Of a DNA stretch of 64,000 nucleotides, positions 24,311-33,562 are shown piece by piece. The notes under the pieces were generated by a model. The model made no database searches. It was given only the letters and a program-made list of their open reading frames with translations, and was not told where the DNA came from. Position numbers and translations under genes: made by a program. The stretch lies in contig NZ_LOJI01000007.1 in the NCBI RefSeq assembly GCF_001595965.1, forward strand, positions 1-64,000, read 5' to 3'. The stretch is from Polynucleobacter yangtzensis (GTDB lineage: Bacteria > Pseudomonadota > Gammaproteobacteria > Burkholderiales > Burkholderiaceae). Every line of letters starts with the position of its first letter. Position 1 is the first letter of the stretch.

Positions 24311-25782
24311 AGCAGCGGTGAAGTAAGGTGTGCGGCATTCTCCAGGTAACGACGCCAGGTTGGTCGTTTTGCCCAGGCTTTTGGATCAACATAATCTGCT
24401 TGCGCCAAATAAGATTCAATTAACTTCTCTAATTTGGTACAGAAATCTACGTTATAAACAATGAGGCTGATTTCAAAATTAAGACGTAGGCTACGTTGAT
24501 CAAAATTTACAGAGCCAAAAATGGCAATGCGCTTATCAATTAATAAGCTCTTGGTATGCAACAAGCCGCCATGGAACTCCGCAATAATGACTCCAGAGTT
24601 CATCAAATCCTCATAGAAGCTCTTGCTACTCCAAGCCACTAGAGTGGAATCATTGAGCTTAGGAACGATTAAGGTAACCTTGACACCTCTGGCTGCCGCA
24701 GCCATCAGCGCCTGGATTAAACCATCATCCGGACCAAAATAAGGCGTAGTAATAGTCAACTCCTCACGGGCATCCAAGATGGCTGACAGCAAGACTTGAT
24801 AAAGAATATCGTCACGGTAAACAGGACCCGAAGAGAACTCTTGAGCTAAAGCCGCACCTTCATGAGGTGATGCTGGCGGCTCGCGATCTTTAAAGTTAGT
24901 AATGTTGGGGTTATCAACACTCCAATCAAATGCAAAGGTCAGCTCGAACTGAGAGGCCACAGGACCCTCAATGCGAACCATCGCATCCACCCACTCACCT
25001 ACGCCTGAATCCTGCTTGAATGTGCGTGGATCAACTAAATTCATGCTACCCGTCCACACTACGGCGCCATCAATAACAAATATCTTGCGATGTAGACGCA
25101 AATCGGCACGACGGAACTGAAAACGACCAATCTGAATCGGCAACGCCTCGGTTACCTCAATCCCAGCCTTACGAAAACGTGCCGGCCATGAAGACTTAAA
25201 CCAATCTTTGCTACCCAGAGAATCCAGCAATACACGACAGGCAACGCCGCGCTGAGATGCCGCAATCAAGGCTTCACAAACTCTATCGGCATCGCCGCCT
25301 AAAGCCCAAATATAAAACTCAAGGTGCAAGCTTTTTTTGGCGTTATTAATCTCATCAATAAAATTTTGTAATATTTTGAGTGAATTGGTATGCAATTCGA
25401 TCTTGTTCCCAGCTACCACTGGTGAGCCATTTTTGGACTCAGCCAAAAGACTAAGGGCTCTTCCCTCAACCGGCAACTTCTGCCTATCAGCCGCAAACTG
25501 CTGGCGCATTGTCTCGGTAATTTTTTCATACTCGCGATTCATGCGAACAATCTTGCGGGTAAGCTTTCGGCCTACAGGTCTTTCGCCTATCAGAACATAC
25601 AAAGCGATTCCTAAAATAGGTACTAATATTACGATTAGAAACCATGCGAATGCTACACCTACTGGTCTTCTAACTGAGACTAAATGAATACCAAACAAAA
25701 GCACAATAAAGGCATGTACGATTGGAACCCATATTAGAGAGAATCCAAAAACGGATCCAAAAATAAAAGCAATAATATTCAT
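24307..25782 (-). CDS. cls: Cardiolipin synthase (phospholipase D superfamily)
   Basis: The protein has 491 residues. Two N-terminal membrane segments (about residues 2-25 and 40-62) with the PLDc_N domain are followed by two HKD motifs: LHRKIFVIDG with GSMN, and LHTKSLLIDK with GSVNFD. This is the ClsA layout. It joins two phosphatidylglycerols, or related lipids, to make cardiolipin in the inner membrane. Its start overlaps the stop of the EEP-family gene by 4 bases (ATGA), the same pairing as the ybhP-clsB genes of E. coli. Confidence 0.92.
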   Translation of the reverse strand: MNIIAFIFGSVFGFSLIWVPIVHAFIVLLFGIHLVSVRRPVGVAFAWFLIVILVPILGIALYVLIGERPVGRKLTRKIVRMNREYEKITETMRQQFAADRQKLPVEGRALSLLAESKNGSPVVAGNKIELHTNSLKILQNFIDEINNAKKSLHLEFYIWALGGDADRVCEALIAASQRGVACRVLLDSLGSKDWFKSSWPARFRKAGIEVTEALPIQIGRFQFRRADLRLHRKIFVIDGAVVWTGSMNLVDPRTFKQDSGVGEWVDAMVRIEGPVASQFELTFAFDWSVDNPNITNFKDREPPASPHEGAALAQEFSSGPVYRDDILYQVLLSAILDAREELTITTPYFGPDDGLIQALMAAAARGVKVTLIVPKLNDSTLVAWSSKSFYEDLMNSGVIIAEFHGGLLHTKSLLIDKRIAIFGSVNFDQRSLRLNFEISLIVYNVDFCTKLEKLIESYLAQADYVDPKAWAKRPTWRRYLENAAHLTSPLL

Positions 25783-26531
25783 AGAAGTTCCAATTCAGCA
25801 GTAATGCCTAGATGATCTGATAGCTTTAGCCATTCATGCAAAATTTTTGCAGAATGAATTTTTAATCCACGCACATAAATCCTATCCATAGGAAGTAATG
25901 GCTTCACACTCGGAAAAGTTTTCGCCGGCGAGCCGGTGAGCACTTCAAATACCTCATCAAAACCAGCGGCTTTCATAGGTGCGCTCACGCGATTGCGCCA
26001 ATCGTTGAAGTCTCCTGCAACGATCGTGGGTCCATCTTGCGTCAAATCTTGAATATGTCGAATGATCGTCTCCAGCTGTCGCTCCCTGCCGCGTTCAAAG
26101 AGCGCCAGATGCACACAAAAGCAATGAATAGGCTTATCGATACCTTCTAACCTAGTAATGCTGTGCAACAACCCACGACCCTCAAAGCGATATGCTGAGA
26201 TATCGTAGTTATTTCCTTTTTGCTGTGGATGTCTAGAAAGAATCGCATTGCCATGATGCCCATCACGATATTCCACATTCTTTCCATAATGCCAATGCTG
26301 CCAAAAATCCTCGGAGAGAAAGTGAGTTAACTCTGTCAGCGGCCATTGCTCAAAGCGCCTTAATCTTCCTCGATGCTCCTGCTGCAATTCTTGCAAAAAA
26401 AGGAGGTCTGGATAATGACTGCGCATTTTCTGGCGCAACTGATAAATCGTGGCATGACGATGTAAGGGCGACAAACCCTTATGAACATTCATACTTAAAA
26501 CTGTAAAACGGGAAGAGTTAACTGGGCTCAT
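25779..26531 (-). CDS. Endonuclease/exonuclease/phosphatase (EEP) family protein
   Basis: The protein has 250 residues. It shows the Mg-dependent EEP fold: LSMNVHKG near the N-terminus, FLQELQQ with the metal-binding Glu, the central HHGNAILSRHP, VHLALFE, VAGDFNDWR with catalytic Asp and Asn, and SDHLGI at the end with the final His. YbhP of E. coli is the closest memory match, being paired with a cardiolipin synthase. A lipid or phosphodiester substrate is therefore likelier than DNA, by inference. It overlaps its downstream and upstream neighbours by a few bases, so the three genes are one operon. Confidence 0.88.
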   Translation of the reverse strand: MSPVNSSRFTVLSMNVHKGLSPLHRHATIYQLRQKMRSHYPDLLFLQELQQEHRGRLRRFEQWPLTELTHFLSEDFWQHWHYGKNVEYRDGHHGNAILSRHPQQKGNNYDISAYRFEGRGLLHSITRLEGIDKPIHCFCVHLALFERGRERQLETIIRHIQDLTQDGPTIVAGDFNDWRNRVSAPMKAAGFDEVFEVLTGSPAKTFPSVKPLLPMDRIYVRGLKIHSAKILHEWLKLSDHLGITAELELL

Positions 26532-26731
26532 TAAAACTGCCCTGCAGCGCGTTGACGACGAACGCGTGCCAAATAGATTTCACCTTCGACCAATTCTTGG
26601 CACTGCATACATTTATTGCATATTGAAGCCTGCTCCCGCAGCTCATCAATAGAGTCGATCGGGTGAGCATCCAAATACTCACGCAAATCCACGTCGAGGA
26701 CCTCATTGCAGAGGCAAACCACTTCAGCCAT
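26531..26731 (-). CDS. Bfd-like [2Fe-2S]-binding protein
   Basis: The protein has 66 residues. VCLCNEV at the N-terminus and CNKCMQC near residue 38 supply the four Cys expected of the bacterioferritin-associated ferredoxin family, though the second pair has an extra Cys (C-x2-C-x2-C). Bfd proteins reduce bacterioferritin to release iron. No bacterioferritin gene lies nearby, so the partner may be elsewhere. It is the first gene of the leftward operon with the EEP protein and cardiolipin synthase, sharing one base with the next start, and is divergent from tupB. Confidence 0.82.
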   Translation of the reverse strand: MAEVVCLCNEVLDVDLREYLDAHPIDSIDELREQASICNKCMQCQELVEGEIYLARVRRQRAAGQF

Positions 26732-26797
26732 AAGTCGAAAATAGGGAAATCAATCGCATTACAGCCATTTTGCCATTGCCTTGATAGAATCTAGCGC

Positions 26798-27493
26798 ATG
26801 TTGAAAGCTTTCCAAGAGGCCCTTTCTTTACTCGTCCAGCTAGATGGCGCAGTTTTGGGTATCGTTCTGGTCTCCCTACAGGTAAGCCTGAGCGCCCTCT
26901 TGATTGGCACACTTTTAGGTCTGCCTATTGGCGCCCTTCTGGCAACCGAGCAATTTACCGGCAAAAAGACAATCATTGTGACCCTCAATACCTTGATGGG
27001 CGTGCCTACAGTGATAGTTGGGGTTCTGGTATATCTCATGCTATCCCGCACAGGCCCCCTGGGAGCTTGGGGCTGGCTATTTACGATCAAGGGTATGGTT
27101 GTGGCTCAGACCCTGCTCACGACCCCTCTAATTGCGGCTCTAAGCCGACAAATCCTCGAGGATTCTTGGAGAGTTCATAGAGACTCCTTTCTGAGCCTAA
27201 AACTACCCCCACTCTCACGTTTCAAGTGGCTTTTATGGGATTGCCGGTTTTCCCTGACGATTGCCGTACTTGCTGGTTTAGCCAGGGCAATCTCTGAGGT
27301 GGGAGCAGTCATGATTGTGGGTGGCAATATCGATCGCTCCACCAGAACTATGACCACAGCCATTGCACTAGAGACGAGCAAAGGGGATTTACCTTTAGCC
27401 CTCGCCCTCGGCATAGTACTGCTGATGATTGTCCTACTGGCTAATTTATTTACGTTTGCAGTACGCCAAGTCGCGGAGCACCGCTATGGTTAA
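26798..27493 (+). CDS. tupB: Tungstate ABC transporter permease
   Basis: The protein has 231 residues with five to six membrane segments. It has the VSLQVSLSALLIGTLLGLPIG start, TLMGVPTVIVGVLVYLMLSRTGPLG, and the EAA-type loop ARAISEVGAVMIVGGNI that contacts the ATPase. The last two match TupB/WtpB-like permeases. Tungstate uptake would supply the formate dehydrogenase encoded 1-6 kb away. No binding protein gene (TupA) accompanies it here. The 66-base gap to bfd must hold both divergent promoters. Confidence 0.85.
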   Translation: MLKAFQEALSLLVQLDGAVLGIVLVSLQVSLSALLIGTLLGLPIGALLATEQFTGKKTIIVTLNTLMGVPTVIVGVLVYLMLSRTGPLGAWGWLFTIKGMVVAQTLLTTPLIAALSRQILEDSWRVHRDSFLSLKLPPLSRFKWLLWDCRFSLTIAVLAGLARAISEVGAVMIVGGNIDRSTRTMTTAIALETSKGDLPLALALGIVLLMIVLLANLFTFAVRQVAEHRYG

Positions 27494-28193
27494 TGCAGTT
27501 GAAAATTTTGAGAAGTGTATTGAACTCAAAGACATCATCGTCAAGAGTAATGGCAGAACAATTCTCAATATTCCACATGCCATCATTCCTGCAGACAGAA
27601 TTACTGCTTGTATTGGGCCGAATGGTGCTGGCAAAACGACTTTTCTCAAGGTGCTTGATGGCCTTATCAAACCGGATAGCGGCACTGTCACCTACTCCTT
27701 CAAAACTAAGACCTCATTAGTACTGCATCACACCCCGATGATAAAAGCTTCTACAGCCGCTAACATTGGGATCGTTCAAGATGTCGATTCAAGCATCACG
27801 AAAATGGATATCCAAAAGGTCATGGAGGAAGTTGGTCTCAGCAACTTAGCCAATAGTCCAGCACATCAATTATCTGCCGGCGAAAGACAAAAGCTATGCC
27901 TTGCAAGAGCCATTCTTCTTAAGCCGAATTTAGTTTTATTAGATGAACCCACCGCAAATCTTGATCCCAACACTACCGAACAGGTTGAAGACCTCATTCG
28001 AAAATTTGATCAGCACGGTGCAGATGTTATTTTTTCGTCCCACCAACTGGCGCAAGTTCAAAGACTAGCTCAGCACATCATCTTTATTGATCAAGGCGAG
28101 ATAAAAGAAAAGGGACCCGTAGGCCCCTTCTTTAACAATCCTCAGACAAAAGCAGCTAAACGCTACTTACATCAAGAATTGCTATCCGACTAA
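27486..28193 (+). CDS. tupC: Tungstate ABC transporter ATPase
   Basis: The protein has 235 residues from ATG 27486, whose codon overlaps the end of tupB by 8 bases. Walker A is GPNGAGKTT, the signature LSAGERQKLCLARAI, Walker B LVLLDEPTANLD, and the switch SSHQLAQ. It is the energy subunit for TupB. A frame starting at 27429 would add 19 residues within tupB and has no ribosome-binding support. It ends one base before the convergent small protein gene. Confidence 0.9.
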   Translation: MVNAVENFEKCIELKDIIVKSNGRTILNIPHAIIPADRITACIGPNGAGKTTFLKVLDGLIKPDSGTVTYSFKTKTSLVLHHTPMIKASTAANIGIVQDVDSSITKMDIQKVMEEVGLSNLANSPAHQLSAGERQKLCLARAILLKPNLVLLDEPTANLDPNTTEQVEDLIRKFDQHGADVIFSSHQLAQVQRLAQHIIFIDQGEIKEKGPVGPFFNNPQTKAAKRYLHQELLSD

Positions 28194-28496
28194 TTACTTA
28201 GCAGCAGGTGCCGCAGGCGTAGCTGGGACCGCTGGAGCAGCAGCTGCAGCTACCGGCGGAGTAAATGGTGGAGGCGCAGTACAAGCTCCTGGAGCTGGCG
28301 TTCCAGGGACTCTATATTGATCTGCAACCTTGTTTTGCGCCAAACACAATTTATAGGCACCCACTCTATCGCCATAAGCAGTTTTAGCTTTAGCCAAGGC
28401 CGCCGCTTCTGCCTGTTCAGGAGTCAATGGAGGTAACGCAGCAAATACTGCAGTACCGGCAAAAGCACAGAATGTGAAAGCAATGATTTTTTTCAT
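28194..28496 (-). CDS. Small secreted protein, Ala/Pro-rich C-terminus
   Basis: The product has 100 residues. A signal peptide (MKKIIAFTFCAFAGTAVFA) is followed by a helical segment of about 45 residues rich in Ala, Glu and Lys. Two Cys (CLAQ and ACTAPP) and a Pro-Ala repeat tail follow. The gene starts 3 bases after the formate dehydrogenase gamma subunit gene, so it is probably translated from the same message. I do not recognise a family. It might help periplasmic assembly, but nothing in the sequence proves this. Confidence 0.65.
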   Translation of the reverse strand: MKKIIAFTFCAFAGTAVFAALPPLTPEQAEAAALAKAKTAYGDRVGAYKLCLAQNKVADQYRVPGTPAPGACTAPPPFTPPVAAAAAPAVPATPAAPAAK

Positions 28497-28499
28497 GGC

Positions 28500-29561
28500 T
28501 TATCCCTTTTTATTGAGTTCGTCATACCAGAGCTCATGGTGCTCTTTAGCCCAAGTAGCATCAACATAACCAGTTTTCATACCATCAATTGAGCCTTGCA
28601 TACCGATAGTACCGATATAGATATGTCCCATCGCTAGTGCACTCATCAAGATCGCAGCACTGCTATGAATAATGTTGGCAATTTGCATGGTGCCACGTGT
28701 GTATTCAATAGTCATGAACGGCACAATCATATCGAGCACAAAACCTGAGGCTGAAATGAGGAGACCCAAGAATGTCATGCCAAACCAGAACCAGAATTTC
28801 TCACCGAAGTTAAAGAAACCAGCTGGGATATGTTTGCCATTCAAAATTCCACCGAAGTTCATGATCCAATTCATGTCCCCTTTGCCTGGAATATTCTTAC
28901 TTACGAAGAGCAAGAAGAAGATCACGATACAGATCGTAAACAATGGTCCAGTGAAGTTATGAATATTCTTGCAAACGTCTAGGAAAGAACCATAAGCTGC
29001 TCCACCCATCAAAGGCATTGCAAAGTATTTCCCGTAAAGAATTAGCAAGCCAGTAAATGCCAAGGCTAAAAAGCTGAATGCCATCAACCAGTGCACCAAG
29101 CGATCAAAGGCGCTGAAGCGTTTGATTTTCACACCTGACATTGGCTCATGCAGCTTGATTGAACCCTTGATTGTGTACATTGCAACCACGCCAAAAAAGG
29201 CAAGCGCAAGCAACCAACCACCGTATACAGTAATAACACCGTTACGAATCACGCGCCATTGTTGACCAGAGCGCTGAATCAATACGCTAGCTTCTTTGTC
29301 TGGAATGCTGACATAGTTGTATGGATCGCTATTGGCGGAAGTGAAGATAGATGGGTTCGCTGGCTGTGCCTGTGCTTGCGTTCCATTGGCTAAAGCATTT
29401 GGATTAGCCGGTACAGACAATGGCGGAATATCTACTCCACTAGGGGATGGTAGAGGCGCCATCGGTGCGCGCTCCGCAAAACTCATCCCGCTTGCCAAAG
29501 TCAGCGACAAACCTGCGGTCACTACTAAAGCGCGTAGAACTTTTGAAAATGATCGTTTCAT
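28500..29561 (-). CDS. fdhC: Formate dehydrogenase gamma subunit (cytochrome b556)
   Basis: From ATG 29561 (7 bases after AAGGA) the protein has 353 residues. A signal-like segment and a periplasmic Pro/Ala-rich stretch precede at least five membrane segments. The b-haem His candidates are in FDRLVHWLMAFSFLALAFTG, CKNIHNFTGP, and IIHSSAAILMSALAMGHIYIGT. These match the FdnI/FdoI family, which takes electrons from the beta subunit to membrane quinone. The tail WAKEHHELWYDE is conserved in betaproteobacterial relatives. It is the end of the structural part of the fdh region. Confidence 0.93.
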   Translation of the reverse strand: MKRSFSKVLRALVVTAGLSLTLASGMSFAERAPMAPLPSPSGVDIPPLSVPANPNALANGTQAQAQPANPSIFTSANSDPYNYVSIPDKEASVLIQRSGQQWRVIRNGVITVYGGWLLALAFFGVVAMYTIKGSIKLHEPMSGVKIKRFSAFDRLVHWLMAFSFLALAFTGLLILYGKYFAMPLMGGAAYGSFLDVCKNIHNFTGPLFTICIVIFFLLFVSKNIPGKGDMNWIMNFGGILNGKHIPAGFFNFGEKFWFWFGMTFLGLLISASGFVLDMIVPFMTIEYTRGTMQIANIIHSSAAILMSALAMGHIYIGTIGMQGSIDGMKTGYVDATWAKEHHELWYDELNKKG

Positions 29562-29608
29562 ACACATGTCCTTAAACGTTTTCGTTTTATTTATAGTTAT
29601 TTAGTTGA

Positions 29609-29845
29609 TCACTTAACGCGACTGTATTCGTTTTGACCTTGGGTACGCTTGTCAACAGACTCAGTCCAACTAGCCTGATTACCTGGCGTCCAGTTCTTAG
29701 TCATAAAGCCATTATTAGCACCCATGTAAGGAGCTACGTCTGGACGTTTAGCAGCCTTAGCAGCAATTTCTGGAGGCTCAGAGCAAGCAGCCAACAACGT
29801 TGCTGCCACAAAACACAATCCGAGAGTTTTGAAATTAACTTTCAT
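29609..29845 (-). CDS. Small lipoprotein in the formate dehydrogenase operon
   Basis: The product has 78 residues. MKVNFKTLGLCFVAATLLAAC has a lipobox (LLAAC) at residues 17-21. The mature part is short and polar, with APYMGANNGFMTKNWTPGNQASW and ending SRVK. It lies between fdhB and fdhC, with its start codon overlapping the fdhB stop by one base. I do not recognise a named family, but small lipoproteins at this place occur in related bacteria. It probably anchors or assembles the membrane complex. Confidence 0.72.
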   Translation of the reverse strand: MKVNFKTLGLCFVAATLLAACSEPPEIAAKAAKRPDVAPYMGANNGFMTKNWTPGNQASWTESVDKRTQGQNEYSRVK

Positions 29846-30501
29846 TATTTAGCTCCTGGAATTTTTGCAGCAGGCGTTGGTGTTGGCGCTGGTGTATCGG
29901 GACCACCGTAGGCAGTGGTCCAACCAAATGCTTTGGACCCTGGGTACTTACCATTCTTCTCACGCATCGCAACGCGATTATTAAAGATGCTAGAAATAAT
30001 GTCGCTATCGCCACCAATCAATGCCTTGGTTGAACACATCTCAGCGCATAGTGGCAACTTACCTTCTGCCAAACGATTACGTCCATACTTCTCGAACTCA
30101 GCAACGCTGCCGTTTTCTTCTGGACCACCGCTACAGAATGTGCACTTATCCATCTTGCTACGAGTACCGAAGGCGCCTTTGCTCAAGAATTGTGGTGCGC
30201 CAAATGGGCATGCAAAAGAGCAGTAGCCGCAACCGATACAGATATCTTTATCGTGCAACACAACACCCTCGTCAGTGCGGTAGAAGCAATCTACTGGACA
30301 TACCGCCATGCAAGGTGCATCGCTACAGTGCATACATGCAACTGAGACTGATTTTTCTTGGCCAATGATGCCGTCGTTCACCGTTACAACGCGGCGACGA
30401 TTAACACCCCAAGGCACTTCGTTATCGTTTTTACAGGCTGTGACACAACCGTTGCATTCAATGCATCGTTCTGTGTCGCAAATAAATTTCATTCTTGCCA
30501 T
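29845..30501 (-). CDS. fdhB: Formate dehydrogenase beta subunit (four [4Fe-4S] clusters)
   Basis: The protein has 218 residues. Cluster motifs include CIECNGCVTAC, CMHCSDAPCMAVCP and CIGCGYCSFACP, plus a fourth set in CTFCSGG and LCAEMC. This is the DMSO/FdnH-type ferredoxin subunit arrangement. It lacks the C-terminal membrane helix of FdnH and ends in a Pro/Thr/Ala tail (TPAPTPTPAAK), so it must dock on the gamma subunit by other means. It passes electrons from the alpha subunit to the cytochrome b subunit. Confidence 0.95.
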   Translation of the reverse strand: MARMKFICDTERCIECNGCVTACKNDNEVPWGVNRRRVVTVNDGIIGQEKSVSVACMHCSDAPCMAVCPVDCFYRTDEGVVLHDKDICIGCGYCSFACPFGAPQFLSKGAFGTRSKMDKCTFCSGGPEENGSVAEFEKYGRNRLAEGKLPLCAEMCSTKALIGGDSDIISSIFNNRVAMREKNGKYPGSKAFGWTTAYGGPDTPAPTPTPAAKIPGAK

Positions 30502-30528
30502 TGTGTTCTCCTGACTTTATTTTTTGAC

Positions 30529-33507
30529 TTAGGCAAATTTTTCGATTTGGCACATAGTGGTTTTGGTCTCTTGCATCATCGTCACCTGGTCGTAACCGTA
30601 GGTAGTTGCAGTATTGACCGCCTCACCAAGAACCACTGGAGCTGCGCCTTCTGGGTAGTACTTACGCAGGTCATTGCCCTGCCACCAACCAGCAAAGTGG
30701 AATGGCACGAATGCAGTTCCTTGATCAACGCGCTCAGTAACTAATGCGCGAACCTTGATCTTGGCACCCGTTGGAGACTTAACCCATACGTAATCCCAGT
30801 TCTTAATGCCACGATCAGCTGCAGCCTTAGGATTGATCTCCACAAAGTTTTCTTGTTGAAGTTCAGCCAACCATGGGTTTGAACGAGTCTCATCACCACC
30901 GCCCTCGTACTCAACCAAACGACCAGAAGTCAAAATGATAGGGAACTTCTCGTATAACTTCTGATTCAAGTTTTGATCTTGAACAGTCTTATAGAGAGTT
31001 GGCAAGCGCCAGAAATTCTTCTTATCTGCAGAAGTTGGATACTTGCGCATCATCTTCTCGTTAGTGCTGTAGAGCGCTTCGCGGTGAATTGGAATTGCAT
31101 CCGGGAAGTTCCAAACTACTGCACGTGCTTTTGCATTACCAAATGGATGGCAACCGTTTTTCATCACAACACGCTGAATACCGCCAGACAAGTCAGTCTT
31201 CCAGTTCTTACCTTCAGCAAGCTTTTTCTCTTCTTCAGTTAACTGATCCCACCAACCAAGTTTCTTCACGAACACGTGATCAAACTCTGGGTAGCCAGTA
31301 GTAATCGCAGAACCCTTAGAACAGGAGCCATCGCCAGCCAACAAGCTCACACCCTCACGCTCAACACCGAAGTTGGCTCGGAAGTTGCCGCCACCTTCCA
31401 TCACACTCTTACTGGTGTCATAGAGATTTGGTGAACCTGGGTGTTTGATTGCGGCAGTGCCGTAGCAAGGCCAAGGCAAACCATAGTAATCACCAGTAGT
31501 GTCGTAACCAGTTACTGGGTCAACACCACCACGAGATTTGAGGGTCTTCGGATCAAACGTTGCAACCATTCTCATATGCGCTTTGAGACGCTCAGGAGTT
31601 TGGCCTGTGTAACCAATAGTCCAAACGGAGCGATTGATCTCACGCAAGATATCTTCAATCTGCGGCTCTTTCCATTGCTTACCAGCAAATTTAGAGTTGA
31701 GCATTTTGTAGTTCTTGGACAGCTCTTGACCAAATCCAAGACGATCAGCAAATGCTTGCATGATCACGTGATCAGGAACTGACTCAAACAATGGGTCGAT
31801 GACCTTCTCGCGCCACTGTAAGGAACGATTGGACGCTGTCGCGCTACCGCAAGTTTCGAACTGAGTGGTTGCTGGCAATAAATACACGTTACGGTTTTTA
31901 TTAACAACATCACCTTCTGCTGGAGGCATTGCTGCCATCGCCGCAGTCGCACTTGGGTATGGATCAACTACAACCAATAAATCTAACTTATTCATCGCGC
32001 GCTTCATATCTAAGCCGCGTGTTTGTGAGTTAGGTGCATGACCCCAGAAGAACAAACCTTTAACGTTAGTCTGCTGATCGATCATGTCGTTATTTTCTAG
32101 AACGGCATCAACCCAACGAGAAACGGTAGTGCCAGACTTCTCCATCATGTCCGGTGCATAACGACCTTTGATCCATTCGTAGTCAACACCCCAAACTGTT
32201 GCGTAGTGTTTCCATGAACCAGCCGCCAAGCCATAGTAGCCAGGCAATGAGTCTGGGTTAGGACCTACGTCAGTTGCACCTTGAACGTTATCGTGACCGC
32301 GGAAAATATTTGTACCGCCACCAGATTTACCAACGTTACCTAATGCCAACTGCAAGATGCAGGATGCGCGAACCATCGAATTACCAATGGTGTGCTGTGT
32401 TTGACCCATACACCATACAACGGTGCTTGGACGATTCTTAGCCATAGTTTCAGCAGCTTTGTACATTTGGGCTTCAGGTACACCACAAGCCTCTTCAACA
32501 GCAGCTGGAGTCCACTTCTCCATAACTTCTTTACGGATCTCATCCATGCCATAAACACGGTCATTGATGTACTTCTTATCTTCCCAGCCGTTTTTGAAGA
32601 TGTGATACAGAAGACCAAACAAGAATGGAATGTCTGTACCAGAGCGAATGCGGATATATTGATCCGACTTCGCCGCTGTACGGGTGTAACGCGGATCAAC
32701 CACGATCACTTTGCAACCATTCTCTTTGGCGTGCAACAAGCTCAACATAGAAACTGGGTGCGCCTCAGCAGCATTTGAACCAATGTACAAAGCAGCTTTG
32801 GCATTCATCATGTCGTTGTAGCTATTTGTCATTGCACCATAGCCCCAGGTGTTTGCAACACCGGCAACTGTTGTGGAGTGACAGATACGAGCCTGATGGT
32901 CTGTATTGTTTGTGCCAAAGAAAGAGACCCACTTACGGAGTAAGTAGGCCTGTTCGTTGTTGTGCTTTGATGAACCGATAAAGAACATTGCATCCGGAGA
33001 ATATTTCTCACGAATGTTCTTCATCTGAGCAGTAATTTCGGTTAGAGCTTGATCCCAAGAAATGCGTTGGTACTTACCGTCAACCAACTTCATTGGATAA
33101 CGCAAACGATAGTCACCATGACCATGCTCGCGCAATGAAGCACCTTTGGCGCAATAAGCGCCCATATTGATTGGTGAATCAAATACGGAGTCCTGACGAA
33201 CCCACACACCATTCTCAACTGTAGCGTCTGTAGCGCAACCTACTGAACAGTGAGTGCAAATGGTGCGCTTCACTTCAATTTTACCTTTGCCGTCGAGCAT
33301 TTCTTTACTTTGCTCTGCAGATGCTTTTTGCACAAAGCTCAATTGGCTAGCGGCGATACCAGCCCCAACGCCAACGCCTGAGCGCTTCAAGAAAGTTCGA
33401 CGGTCCATTGTTGGAACCGCTGCTTTCAATCCGCGAGATAGGCTGCCTATCAAATGAGATGAAGAGCGACTGCTTTGTGGGGTATTTGATTTACGAGTCA
33501 GACTCAT
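30529..33507 (-). CDS. fdhA: Formate dehydrogenase alpha subunit, molybdenum/tungsten type, Cys active site
   Basis: The protein has 992 residues. A twin-arginine signal (DRRTFLK at about residues 35-41) and ATLAS-like hydrophobic stretch precede the mature part. The [4Fe-4S] Cys are 84, 87, 91 and 119. The active site is Cys209-His210 (ARICHSTTVAG), where E. coli FdnG has selenocysteine, so no Sec machinery is needed. Bis-MGD binding and molydop_binding domains (for example TSGRLVEYEGGGDETR) fill the rest. It oxidises formate to CO2 on the periplasmic side. The N-terminus before the Tat motif is 34 residues, longer than usual. Confidence 0.95.
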   Translation of the reverse strand: MSLTRKSNTPQSSRSSSHLIGSLSRGLKAAVPTMDRRTFLKRSGVGVGAGIAASQLSFVQKASAEQSKEMLDGKGKIEVKRTICTHCSVGCATDATVENGVWVRQDSVFDSPINMGAYCAKGASLREHGHGDYRLRYPMKLVDGKYQRISWDQALTEITAQMKNIREKYSPDAMFFIGSSKHNNEQAYLLRKWVSFFGTNNTDHQARICHSTTVAGVANTWGYGAMTNSYNDMMNAKAALYIGSNAAEAHPVSMLSLLHAKENGCKVIVVDPRYTRTAAKSDQYIRIRSGTDIPFLFGLLYHIFKNGWEDKKYINDRVYGMDEIRKEVMEKWTPAAVEEACGVPEAQMYKAAETMAKNRPSTVVWCMGQTQHTIGNSMVRASCILQLALGNVGKSGGGTNIFRGHDNVQGATDVGPNPDSLPGYYGLAAGSWKHYATVWGVDYEWIKGRYAPDMMEKSGTTVSRWVDAVLENNDMIDQQTNVKGLFFWGHAPNSQTRGLDMKRAMNKLDLLVVVDPYPSATAAMAAMPPAEGDVVNKNRNVYLLPATTQFETCGSATASNRSLQWREKVIDPLFESVPDHVIMQAFADRLGFGQELSKNYKMLNSKFAGKQWKEPQIEDILREINRSVWTIGYTGQTPERLKAHMRMVATFDPKTLKSRGGVDPVTGYDTTGDYYGLPWPCYGTAAIKHPGSPNLYDTSKSVMEGGGNFRANFGVEREGVSLLAGDGSCSKGSAITTGYPEFDHVFVKKLGWWDQLTEEEKKLAEGKNWKTDLSGGIQRVVMKNGCHPFGNAKARAVVWNFPDAIPIHREALYSTNEKMMRKYPTSADKKNFWRLPTLYKTVQDQNLNQKLYEKFPIILTSGRLVEYEGGGDETRSNPWLAELQQENFVEINPKAAADRGIKNWDYVWVKSPTGAKIKVRALVTERVDQGTAFVPFHFAGWWQGNDLRKYYPEGAAPVVLGEAVNTATTYGYDQVTMMQETKTTMCQIEKFA

Positions 33508-33562
33508 ATGGTGTCCCTGAGAAAGTTTTTTTATTTATTGAATAACCAACAAGATCTAATAC

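Noticed and set aside
32340..32699. 119-codon frame on the minus strand
   Set aside because: It is an off-frame reading within the alpha subunit of formate dehydrogenase.
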